A stretch of DNA of 64,000 nt from Azolla pinnata (lineage: Eukaryota; Streptophyta; Polypodiopsida; Salviniales; Salviniaceae): positions 50,581 through 114,580 of the forward strand of contig JBBBWG010032752.1 in assembly GCA_037176905.1 (NCBI GenBank), in the 5' to 3' direction. The notes beneath the pieces are model-generated. The model was given only the letters and a program-made list of their open reading frames with translations. It had not been told where the DNA came from and searched no databases. Each line of letters starts with the position of its first letter. The first letter of the stretch is position 1. Below, in pieces: positions 21,901 through 32,512 of this stretch. The translations under genes and the position numbers were made by a program.

Positions 21901-24900
21901 ACTGTAACTCATCCAAGAAGTTATGCCTTCTTAAAAACTTCATTTTTTCTATCGATTTTCAGCAATAATAACATGTATGGCCTACTGAAATCAGTCTTTC
22001 TATGATGCAATAGCTCATCCAAGAAGTTAAGCCTTGTTAACAGTGTTATAGTTTCCAATCCATTTGCCACAATACAGATATCTACGACAAACTAATTCCC
22101 CAAAATATATACACCGAAACAAGAAACCATACCATGTAATAGTTAAGAAAGGAGCCACCCCGCTGATAGAAGCGTGCAACTGCAAATGCAAGATCCTCAA
22201 CTGGCCGATGTGGCCGTGAGCCTCCAAATGACTGAGGCCTGAATTTACAAAAACAATTTTATTACAACTGGAATACATAAAGAATACACTTTTGACAACT
22301 TTGACAGCGACTATCTTTTGTGCTGATAGAAATTGTGTGCAGTGATCGAGAAGCAACAGTTTATCAATGTGTACTTGGTTACTTGACTTGAAAATCTTCC
22401 TCCTGAGGACTTTATGTGGATAAGGATTCGGAATCATTTACTGTATTCCACCATTGGTATGGAAGAATACTCTATGTAGTAACTCTGATCTTATGACAGC
22501 TTTGACTAATATTTCCTTCCATGTTTGGTGGGTTTCTATATGCAGGTTGTATGTCCTATTAATACAAACCTGTATGTTGCTAAAAAAAAATTTCATTCAT
22601 TCATAAAAAGAGCTCCAACGGGTTACAGTAAATGTTTTGACAATCAAGAATACTCCTGGCTGGCATCATACTTCCAGTTCCATTAAAACCGAATTTTCTT
22701 TCCTTAATACATCAGAGAGACCCCTTTCAACAACTCAAATCATTTGAGAAATCCTAAATTTCAAGACCCCTCAATCGATTGGCAATGTAAACAGAAAAAA
22801 TGATGAAGGAAAATGCCAGCTACCCCTACCATTGCAACAGCATGGACGAGCTTACGCCTCATACTGAAAAAAGGGGAATGAGCTTAACTATGCATGATGA
22901 AGCGTTGTTCTTATGGACATGGATGAGCTCTAATTTAAGCTGCATATTAGAGGGATCAAAGACAGATGAAGTGTGTGATGAACTAAAGGGTGATCTATGT
23001 GACAAGTAAATAATGAAATAATCATCGACAGCTATGGCAATCAATATTCCAAAACATAACATAACGTGCTTATCACGTTCTGATAGTAGTCATACATTGG
23101 AAAAGGCTGCGCTGGAATGAGATTTAAAACCTACAAACTCTAAAGGGTGACAAGCATGATGAACTGACCATCCGCTCCAAGTTTCAGTGCATATTTTCGG
23201 TTTTTTGGCAGAGTTTGGGTAGAAGGAATCACAATAGAAACCGTTCCAAGTGTTGATCTGCAATGCAGAAAGGAATCAAAACGGTAAAGTAGAATGGAAA
23301 GAAAGAGTGCACACATGCAAACTCACGATTGGGTCTGGGGCATCTGATTGTTTGCACATGAGCCAAGGCACTCCTGTGTCCAAAGCAAGAGCCATTTCTG
23401 CAGCCCAATGCATGTAACGCTTCCCAGGTTCTCCATAATGATATTCAACAATGCCGTATTCATTCTCGATCTAAATATTTCCGTTGATATTAGAGAAGTG
23501 CACAGCTCTTAGATAGGTGAACCCAGCATGAATGAAAATGGATGACATCAAGGAATTGGTTTACCTGAGATATTATGATCGGACCACCCTGAGGATAGTA
23601 GAGATGCTTTCTCTTCATCATTTCCACAATTCTCGAAGTAAAATTCCACATTCTCTCCTGAAAATAACCATAAAATGTCTCTTTGCAGCACATTGATGAG
23701 GAAATGAGCAAAGCCTTGCATAACTTTTGTCGATAATATACCTTAAAGGGTTCATTGTCATTGCGGAAGACGATTCCTGGAATAGAGTGAAGCCATACTG
23801 GGAATCCTCTGCAATGAGCAGATGCATGCTCTATCTTAATTAGCACATAAACTGATGCTTCCATGAAGAATCTTATGGAAAGAAACTGACAAACCCATAG
23901 TTCCACTCAGCACAGATGTAAGGTCCTATACGTAGGCTGACAAATAACCCAGCTTCATGAATTAATTGTATAAAGCGGATGAGGTCCAGCCGACCAGAAA
24001 AATCATACTGCAAGATCAAAGGAAAGCTCTCATTGGCAATCAAGTAAGGTACTAAACTTCTCATCTCATCCTCGTACAAATGATAGTCTAACTTCATTGA
24101 ACGAGAAAAGAAGATACTGCGGTTGATGCTAAGATATGTTACAATCAATGCAGTTGACAAAAAAAATAGTGGCATTTGTTGTTACATGGATATGGGTTCT
24201 TACGATTCCCTTTCTTTTTGGTTCATGTAAGTTCCAAAAGACGTATGTTTGAATGACATCAAGCCCACCTTCTTTTGCTTTCGCTATAAGGCTTGGCCAC
24301 ATCTGCAGATAAAGTCTAATATAAGCATTTTCTCGAAGCTGAACAAACCATTGCAAGCACGAATTTCACAATTAGAAACTAGGATCTTCACTTCATGCTT
24401 AAAACCCATGCTTGGATGCCAAATGCATACCGGAGAGCAACAGCATATGCTGACTATAATGACCTAATGGTGAAACTCATGAAAGGAGTTTGATTTGAAC
24501 ACTTCCATATCTTAATGACATATTCGTGGGCAATTCTTTTTCTTCTTCGATTGACCTGAGAACCAAACTCGTTGAAGATTCAAACACTGGAGCTAGGAAA
24601 CAAAGTTAGGTCTATAATTTCAGCTTTCACCCTAGTGCCTTAGGCACTATGGATTCCAAATATGCTTTGGACTGGAAGCAGAAAACAATTAGGTGTGTGT
24701 CAAACCTGAGCTGAAATTTCAGAAATTCTTATTACATGTACCAAAATGCACATATCAGTCTGCATGTGTGGAAAATAATGAAGAAAACCAGATTCAAGAA
24801 CAGAATGTGAAAGAGCAATGAAAGCGGAAGAACATGATGGAGAAAAAACAGAATATTAAGCAATTATATGTGAAGTGTTTTAGGTTCATGCAACAAGATG

Positions 24901-25140
24901 ACACCATTCCAGATTTTTTATCCAGATCATCTTTCCCTTTCTTTCTCACTCTCTCACCTCAGGTGTGCTCCTGGGATAATGGATTGAGCCCGATATGAGA
25001 ATCCTTGGTTTTCCATCAATGATGAAAGTGCCATGATCATAGCTTACACTCCTGGGAATGCTGTGCGAAGAGTTCAGGGCATTAACTGAATTGCACCCAA
25101 GGACATTAACTGCAATGCAGAAGATGAGAAGGCCCAACAT
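18926..25140 (-). CDS. Beta-galactosidase, GH35 with SUEL lectin domain
   Basis: Secreted cell-wall enzyme removing beta-galactosyl residues from pectin side chains, arabinogalactan or xyloglucan. Nineteen minus-strand exons: 25140-24958, 24302-24204, 24007-23895, 23808-23742, 23657-23565, 23470-23327, 23257-23169, 22238-22133, 21901-21814, 21692-21574, 21491-21327, 21248-21013, 20929-20838, 20743-20634, 20555-20448, 20022-19912, 19828-19617, 19472-19136, 19051-18926. Total 2598 nt, 865 aa, all in phase. Signal peptide is residues 1-21. The catalytic domain shows [15 protein letters not shown] (acid/base E189) and TETWSGW (nucleophile E258), then [15 protein letters not shown] and YHGGTNFG. 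C-terminal SUEL domain: [33 protein letters not shown]. Eighteen introns is typical of plant BGAL genes. Intron 17 uses a GC donor. The gene looks intact; substrate preference cannot be told. Confidence 0.96.
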
Positions 25141-25682
25141 ACTGAATAAAAATAATAAAAATTATTAGTATTAGTAGCATTAAGAAGAGCTGGGCTATGG
25201 ATGGTAGAAATCCTGAAACTGAAGAAGCTGAATGGCAATATATAGATATATATATTCAATTTCTTATTCCCAATATCTTCTGGTGCAAGCAAAGCTTTTG
25301 ACATGGTGGTGAATGACTTCAAAAGGTTTGCCATATCTCGAAGCAAAATGCAGGCCATTGGGTTTCTTTCACAAGAACAAAAAGTTCATGAGTTAAGGTG
25401 TGTGTTGTCTATTCTTAATTTCAGCAGCTATTGCAACATCATACCTACATAAATATGCTGAAATAGGTCAAACACGGAAAGCATATCCAGAATGTATACG
25501 TGCATATGCATGTCAAACATACATAAGCTATGCATTCATCTGTTGTGTGTGTAAGGATAAGCTTTCCTATAATTTGAAGGGGTGCCCCCTCCTCCCAAAA
25601 GAAAACACCATTTTTACTCAAATGAGAAACAGAGCAAGACTGAACAGAGGATCCTTGTTCGTTGGTTGAAGCTCGGTCAGTA
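25141..25682. promoter_or_regulatory. Shared divergent promoter region, beta-galactosidase / methyltransferase
   Basis: Only 542 bp separate the two start codons, so this spacer must serve both genes. A TATA-rich stretch at about 25239-25256 (tatagatatatatattc) sits 100 bp upstream of the beta-galactosidase ATG and is a plausible core promoter on the minus strand. Confidence 0.5.
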
Positions 25683-27940
25683 ATGGACGAACGGTAGGCC
25701 AACAGAATCCTGTATATTTTCGTCGCATTCTTCAATTTCAGTATGTCTTTTTCTCCCTCCTCGTGCTTCCCCTTCTCTAACCTCTGTTTTTTTTTGTTTC
25801 CTTCAAAGGTTCAATACTCCTCACACAGACAAGATAGAGCTGGATTTCCTTGGTTACAGACTGCAATTAGCTCAGGTTGTTCTTCCTCTTTATTTTCCGC
25901 CGTCTATATATGATATACATCTGCATTCTTCACTGTAGACCTTAAAACTGTCTTGGGTTCGTAAGTCTTGGATCTTACAGTAATGGAAATTCTCTGTTTT
26001 TCTTTAGGATCCAAACTCCAGGCATCTTGGAACCACTGTATGGGATGCATCCATGGTTCTGATCAAGTTTCTGGTAATACGAATCGCAGCATACGGTTAT
26101 TAACGAGAATTTTACAACAGAGTTGTAAAGCTTTTTTGTGGTTTCATGGTGTTGGTGTGTAGTATGTCTCTCATAATCCTATGATCCATGGCACAGGAAC
26201 AAAACTGTAGGAAAGGAGAATTTTGTCACACAAAGTTAGCAGGAAAGAGAGTTATTGAAGTTGGGGCTGGGTGTGGCCTTGCTGGCCTCGGTAGTTCATT
26301 GCAGAAACACATATTTGAGAAGATATTTTCCTTTTTATGAGTACCACTGTCCTACAGAACTGCTTTATGCTAAGATGGTATGGTTCAAAAGGGTAATAGC
26401 TATGATAACTTGTTTTTTTTACAGGTATGGCATTATTAGGTTGCCATGTTGTAGCCACAGACCAAGTGGAGGTCCTTCCCCTTCTTATGAGAAACCTTGA
26501 ACGTAACATGTCACGAGCAAAGCATTCCCCTTCAGAAAGTCCTTATATTGGTTTGTATTCTTGATATCCTCTATCATATCTTTGGTAGATGAGAAAGAGC
26601 TGAATCCAGTAGTTTTTATAAAGAAGTTGAGAGGTTGCTTTATAGTTTTCCATATCTTCTCTATGCAAAATTTGTAATTGTGATGCGGAAACATTCCTTT
26701 ATCGTTCAGGTGTGCTGGGTAGCACTGAAGTTGCCGAGCTCAACTGGGGAAATAAAGCACAGATCGAAGCTTTAAACCCTCCATACGATTATATAATTGG
26801 AGCAGATATTGTAATGATCCTCAGTTGCATATTGTGCTTTTGAAATGAGTGTCGATTGAAGGCTGAAGCTTGATATATGTCCATCTAATTCTATGCTTTA
26901 TGTGTAAAACATACAGTAGATGCATCTATTCTACATATACACATGATTTGCATGCATATATATATATATATATATGTTCATGCACATAACATTTTTCAAT
27001 GTCTGTAGATATATTTGAATATGCATCCAGATCCCATCACTCGCATAATTGTTTACTCTTGTCTGTAGGTGTACAAGGAGCACTTATTGGAACCACTCTT
27101 GGAAACTTTTCTAGGTTTGGCAGGACCAAAAACCACTATATTGGTGTGATCCTGAGCTTCTTCACTAGTGCAATTCCACCTCCAACAATGCTTTTCTGAT
27201 TGTTTGTCTTGACATTCCATGTTTGCTTACATACCAGCTCGCTAATGAGTACCGCTCACGTGTTGTTCATGAGAGAATGTTAGAGCTATGGAAGCAGAAC
27301 TTCCAAATGAAAATCGNNNNNNNNNNNNNNNNNNNNNNNNNNNNNNNNNNNNNNNNNNNNNNNNNNNNNNNNNNNNNNNNNNNNNNNNNNNNNNNNNNNN
27401 NNNNNNNNNNNNNNNNCGCTAATGAGTACCGCTCACGTGTTGTTCATGAGAGAATGTTAGAGCTATGGAAGCAGAACTTCCAAATGAAAATCGTTCCAAG
27501 ATCGAAGGTGGTGTTCTCTCCCTATGAAAATTTCTCTTCTTCAGTCTTCATCATTTGATTAGGATAAGAGAAACCATTCATTTTACTTTATGTAGTTGGA
27601 TTCAAAATACCAACACGAATTCATACAACTGTTCTACTTGAAGCCGAAAACAAAGTGTGGGAGTCGTCAAGCTGTGGAAAGCAATGAAGAGGATTTGGAT
27701 ATGGTAGAAGAAAGTGATACAGGCAGAAATGATGCTATTAAAACTTTGGAGGATGTAAACGAATCAGTGCTAAGTAACGCGCAATTCAGTGGACTACATG
27801 AACATCGAGGGCTTTCCAAAGTAGGCGCTAACCAAAACAATTCCGACACAAACAGCGAAAACGACAACAGTAAACCAAATGAGTGGGAGACACGGAGATT
27901 AGGTTCTATGGCTGCAAGGATGTTGCAAAATGCCCTGTAG
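25683..27940 (+). CDS. METTL21-like protein-lysine methyltransferase (Methyltransf_16)
   Basis: Predicted SAM-dependent methyltransferase of the METTL21 family (lysines on chaperones or translation factors in characterised members); closest plant protein I recall is At1g08125. Exons: 25683-25693, 25809-25875, 26008-26073, 26197-26290, 26425-26550, 26710-26810, 27069-27143, 27238-27507 (contains a gap), 27596-27940. The first coding exon is only 11 nt (MDE plus two bases of Arg) and joins to FNTPHTDKIELDF in frame. Motifs: GTTVWDASMVLIKFL, SAM-binding VIEVGAGCGLAGLG, VVATDQVEVLPLL, and YDYIIGADIVY. Exon 8 contains 100 Ns flanked by identical 77-bp copies; counting the copy once gives a 93-nt exon and a 325-aa protein that stays in frame. 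The tail is acidic, then RRLGSMAARML as in plant orthologues. Confidence 0.9.
27240..27493 (+). repeat. 77-bp exact duplicate flanking a 100-N gap (assembly artefact)
   Basis: 27240-27316 and 27417-27493 are identical over 77 bp, separated by exactly 100 Ns at 27317-27416. The repeated piece is part of methyltransferase exon 8 (from the second base of the CTC Leu codon to the first base of the Val codon). One copy alone restores the expected exon length, so the contig ends overlap and the gap is spurious. Confidence 0.93.
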
Positions 27941-28801
27941 CCATGAGTGGCATGTAACATCTGCAATCAGATTTTTAGAACCCGACTTGCATTTTTCCAC
28001 GAATGCCTCTTTCTTGTCAATTTGTGTATGAAGGTTACTTATGGTTTGAAGGAAAATACAATGAGAGTTTTTAAAATTGATAAAAGCATTTGCATATGGC
28101 AGTGACGCCTTTCCCTGAATATGTATATTTAGAAAAGGGTGCCACATAATACTTCCGTGCATAGTTGGATGTGCAAAAAATGTGCTTGCTTTCACCATGT
28201 GGTGGACAGCTGGTTTCATTTCATGTTTGATATACAGAAATTTGTTATTTAGTACCTCATTTGTGTTGAAAATGTCAGGGACCAAGTGATAAAAACACAT
28301 GGGAATCTGTTGTGTCAGCAAGGCTAATTGTCATGTGGGATTTGATGCTAAATGGGTAACATTGGTAGCAGTTAAAATAGAACAATGGGATGATCTCATG
28401 GTTTCTCAATGAAACAGTGCGTTCATTTTTTTAACTTTATTAGCATATTTCGTCTTGTTCTTTGGAAATCATCCACAGGAAATCAAAGCATTTAAAATTT
28501 CACTGTTTTTTTCTCCTTTCCAAACAACCCAATCATCATACAAAAAATAGGAGAGAAGAAGACAGATGGAGTGTTTGAAAGACGATCTCATTCACAGAGA
28601 GAGGATCGAATTCATGGCTTTGTCATGATATAACTTGTAGGAAGGCAAGGCAACATCCAGAGAGCATCAGTCAATGTTGAAACAATGTGTCGTGATATTT
28701 CAAAAGAATGGAAACATTGTGTAGTAGCTTCAGAACTGCTACAATTCTATATGTCATTCTTTCGGCAAAATAAGCTTCCACCTTTGAGAGAAGGATGCAC
28801 A
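27941..28801. other. Convergent spacer, methyltransferase and CYP51 3' ends
   Basis: Contains the two 3'UTRs. No further coding or repeat structure recognised. Confidence 0.55.
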
Positions 28802-31051
28802 CTACTCGCCTTTCAAGCTCCTCCTTTTATACCTTACCATCACATTGCCCTTTACTCCCACAACCATGGCATTCCAGTTGATTTCAGGAAAGGGTGAAAT
28901 CAATTCGAGCTTGTAGTTACGCAGCAATATACTCCATATCGTCTTAATCTGCAGGTATGCAAATGGCTCTCCTAGACAACCATGTCTTCCACCCCCAAAT
29001 GATATATAGGAGAATGGCCCAGCTGCTTTATCTTCTTCCCGACCGGGAGCAAATCTATCAGGATCGAAACTATCTGGATTTTCATAAACATAAGGTAATC
29101 TATTGGCAAATGCCGGTGACGTTGCAACAATGTGACCTTTTGGAACCACATATTCAATCCCTTGTCGGTTCCTCACTTGGAAATCCTTATGGCAGTAGCG
29201 GAGCAGAAGAATTAGAGGTGGGTGGAGCCGGAGAGCCTCTTTGATGCACCGATACAGCACATCCATCTCGCTGAGAACGTCATAGTCAAGGCGATCACCA
29301 TGCCGATTCATGATCTCTCGTTGCTCATCCATCACCGGTGCCAGGAATTGCTTATGTCTAGAAACAAGATCATCGAAATGTAGCATTAGAAGTTTTGAGG
29401 GGAAGATCATCGAAACAACAAGCTGTGCAGCAAATCCAACTCATAATGTTGGGAAAGGAAAAGAAGAGAAACCCATTCGGAAGGAATGACAAATCCTTAC
29501 GTTAATAGATAGGCACCGGTCCATATAGAGGTGATGGAGCTTGTATGCTGCCCGGCGAAAAGGGCAGCGATGAGCAGCCCGGTAATCTCATGGTCAGCCA
29601 GAAAACGCCCCGTAGCTCTATACTTGGAGTCGATGAACGCCTGCAGCATATCTTCCTCTCTTTTACCAGAAGCTCTCCGGTTCTGAATGATCTTTGCGAA
29701 GATCGAGGCTAGTTCTTTCCGGGCTCTGTTTCTTCGCTTGTGCGCCGGTATGGGCAGGTTGGGGAACAAGACGCTGATGGGAAGCATGCCGTTGTCCAAG
29801 TCGTGGAACAAGTCGCTCACAGACCGGAAGAGATGATCTCTCACCTCGCGACCCAAGAGGCACCGGCTTGCGGTGAGGATGATGAGATGCTCGAGCTCGC
29901 TCTTCAAGTCTACGACGCCTTCCTCGCCCCATTTGGCGAAATAGTTCTGCGAGGAGAGCGGAAACATAAGCAAGGGTCCGAGATCAAGGACTATATGCAC
30001 ACACATACAAGCAGAAAACCATTTAGGACTGTATCAAACTGCCCTAATGCATCATACCTACTTAGGATGACTGGGCACAGAGATCTTACTATTGTATCTT
30101 GGGCCAATTTTGGGCTGAGATTAGGGACTGTATGCACACACACATAGGCAGAAAACCATTACACTAAATCAAACTGCCTGCTTTGGATGATTGGGTACAG
30201 ATCCTACTGTTGCATCCTTTGTTTCATGGGCCAAGATTTGGGCTGAGATCAAGGACTATATGCACGCACGCACGCACATACAGGCAGAAAACCAGTAGAC
30301 TGTATCAAACTGTTTTCTTTTTTTGCTTTGGATGATTTGGACAGACATCCCACGGTTGTATCTTCTGTTTCATGGACCAATTTTGGTCTTAGAAGACGGT
30401 AACATCTATCTATCTTCCTTCCTTCCTTCCTTTTCTTTCTTTTCTTGTGTACCATAACACCCACACACAAGACACAAGACACAAGACACAACAAGAACAC
30501 AGAGAGAGAGAGAGCATAGCAATCAGTACCTCGGCCTCGAGAACCATGTGAGCGACATAGCCCTTGAGGCTCGCCACGCGCAGCGACTCGGTGAAGAAGC
30601 GGAACTGCTCCATGCGGACCGAGTAGTCGACGTCGAAGACGACGCCGGGCCCGAACGTGGGCACATTGTACTGGTACACCTCCTGCTGGCTCATCTCGCT
30701 CTCGGGGGCCTTGAAGAAGGCGGCGGATTCTTGGGGGCCGAGGAGGAACGTGATGCGTCTGTGAAGCACGTCGACGGTGAAGACGCTCCCGAGCCGCTCG
30801 TGCTCCTGGGCCACCATAGCCATGGGACCTCGCATGAACTTGAGGAGGCCCCCGAGCCATGGAACCGTGGCTACCTTGGGCGGATGGGCGCTTCCCCTGC
30901 CGGGCTCGAACAGGAAGTAGGATATGGCTTTGGCGAGAAAGACTGTGACTGCGACCCAGAGCAGGATCCGGTCCAGGCTCATCGCAATGGAGGGCAAAGC
31001 AGCCTGGTTCATGGCTTCTTCCGAGAAGCCAAAGCGGAGGAAAGAATCCAC
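28802..31051 (-). CDS. CYP51G1: Sterol 14-alpha-demethylase (obtusifoliol 14-demethylase), CYP51G
   Basis: ER-anchored cytochrome P450 removing the 14-alpha-methyl group of obtusifoliol in phytosterol synthesis. Three minus-strand exons: 31051-30530, 29946-29501, 29357-28802; 1524 nt, 507 aa, in frame. N-terminal hydrophobic anchor about residues 24-47 (LDRILLWVAVTVFLAKAISY). Near-identical blocks to Arabidopsis CYP51G1: MSQQEVYQYNVPTFGPGVVF, ILTASRCLLGREVRD, LFHDLDNGMLPISVLFP, I-helix AALFAGQHTSSITS, ExxR in IKEALRLHPPL, haem loop FGGGRHGCLGEPFAY, and WNAMVVGVKGNVMVRYKRR. The start could instead be the second or third Met (residues 14, 24) since the first 23 residues are not conserved. Single intact copy; housekeeping role makes strong constitutive expression likely. 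Confidence 0.97.
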
Positions 31052-31084
31052 CGATTTCTGGCTTCAGCCACAAAGGAAGCGAAA

Positions 31085-31113
31085 CCTAACCCTAACCCTA
31101 ACCCTAACCCTAG
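31085..31113 (+). repeat. Short telomere-like CCCTAA array in the CYP51 5' leader
   Basis: Four and a half CCCTAA units lie 34 bp upstream of the CYP51 ATG (reads TTAGGG on the gene strand). Telobox-like motifs are common in promoters of plant housekeeping genes. A GTCTCT array follows at 31120-31146. Confidence 0.8.
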
Positions 31114-32182
31114 AAACCTCTGTCTCTGTCTCTGTCTCTGTCTCTCCCCCTTCGAGGAGGCGGAGAGCTTCGCAGCAGATCGAATGCAGGTTCAGCGGCG
31201 GCAGCAGAGCAGAAGGAATCGAGCTTCTTGCGGGGCATGGCGGCGCTGCAGGTCGTTATAAAACGACGATGCTCTTCTTCGCTGAACCAGAAACCCGGGG
31301 CTCCGGCAAAACCGCTACCGGTTTTTCTGTTGACAGTTTTTCTTTTCTTCCCTCCCCCATCCAAAAACCGCTGTTTGTTTTCGGACACATCGAGAAAACC
31401 AGCGGTTTTTTAGTGCCAATACAGATCAATGACATGCTTGATTGATTCTTTCCTCTCTTTGTTTGCCTGTCTATATGTATGTATGTATGTATGTATCGTG
31501 ATCGAATCCGTAATGTGCGAGAAACGAAGCTCTTCTTGCTGTTTCCGTTTTCGCGTCCGCCAATTCGAGCTGCATTTGCGTAGAGACTGACTCGACTCGC
31601 GGGGGATGCAGCTCTCCGTGCGAGCGAAATCATTCATTCAGCTTGGATTATATATCAGAGGAGCAGCTCTCCGCGATTGGCGGGGTGGATCAAAGCCTTG
31701 CTGTTAATCGGAAGGGCTTTTCCTTTCCGGACTCGCGACGGATGCAGCTCTTTTTTGCGATCGATCATCGCCGCGAGAGCTGCGGAACTCTGGCACGCAC
31801 TGCTGATTCGCTGGGGGTAAACGCATCGAATGCCGATCAAAGCTCGCCGGCGGCGGCTGCTGCTGCTGCTGCTGCTATTGCTACGGCTTGCGGTGGAACT
31901 ATACCGACGCAAACAGAATCGCTAGTCTTGTCGCGTACAGCAATCAATCGATGGTGCCGATTGATGGATACACTGCAGATGTCGACTCGCCAGATACGCT
32001 CTGGGATCCGAGATTAGAATTTCTTCGACCCGATTGCTGCTTGAATGTATTTATGTATGTATGTATGTATGCCCTTCTTTCTAGAAGTGGAAATCCAGCC
32101 AAGTGTCTTTCAGGAGAAAATAGTTGGGTGCCATTTTTCCTTTTCAATGTGGTAACAAGGAGCAGTTTTGCATGAGAAAATC

Positions 32183-32252
32183 TGAAGAAGAAGCAGCAAA
32201 ATCAACAGCAGCAGCAGCAGCAGCAGAAGAAGAAGAAGAAGAAGAAGAAGAG
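32183..32252 (+). repeat. CAG then GAA trinucleotide microsatellite
   Basis: An imperfect AAG/CAG run passes into about ten GAA/AAG units, in the likely 5'UTR of the PGK-like gene. Confidence 0.85.
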
Positions 32253-32512
32253 CCTTTCCTTTGATTTTGGAGGACATGCAAGGATACAACATTCGGATTG
32301 GAAGGATTTCTCAACTGCATCAGATTCTGGGTTGTCCCAGGAAAAGATTGGAAGGATTTAATCTCAACTGCATCTGGGTTCTCTGAGCTGGATCGCAAGA
32401 GACTTGAGCCAGATCAGTACAAGGGGAATGTTCTTTCTTTTGACTTGTGTGAGCAGGGATCGGTAACATCTGCTCCACTGGAGGAGGACTAGAGCTGGAT
32501 CGTCAGAAGCTC

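Larger units (their letters stand above)
31052..32512. other. Divergent spacer, CYP51 and PGK-like 5' regions
   Basis: 1.46 kb with promoters of both genes. Holds ATGT microsatellites at about 31475-31497 and 32050-32071, and a CAG/GAA trinucleotide block at 32185-32250. A 124-codon open frame at 31643-32017 has no recognisable product and is Ala-rich where a GCT repeat runs through it, so I do not call it. Confidence 0.55.

Noticed and set aside
30249-31073. A 274-codon minus-strand frame over CYP51 exon 1
   Set aside because: Shifted frame of CYP51 exon 1 running into intron 1; no motif.
31643-32017. Possible small gene of 124 codons between CYP51 and the PGK-like gene
   Set aside because: No recognisable product, Ala run from a GCT repeat, and overlapping open frames on the other strand. 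It may be part of the PGK-like leader.
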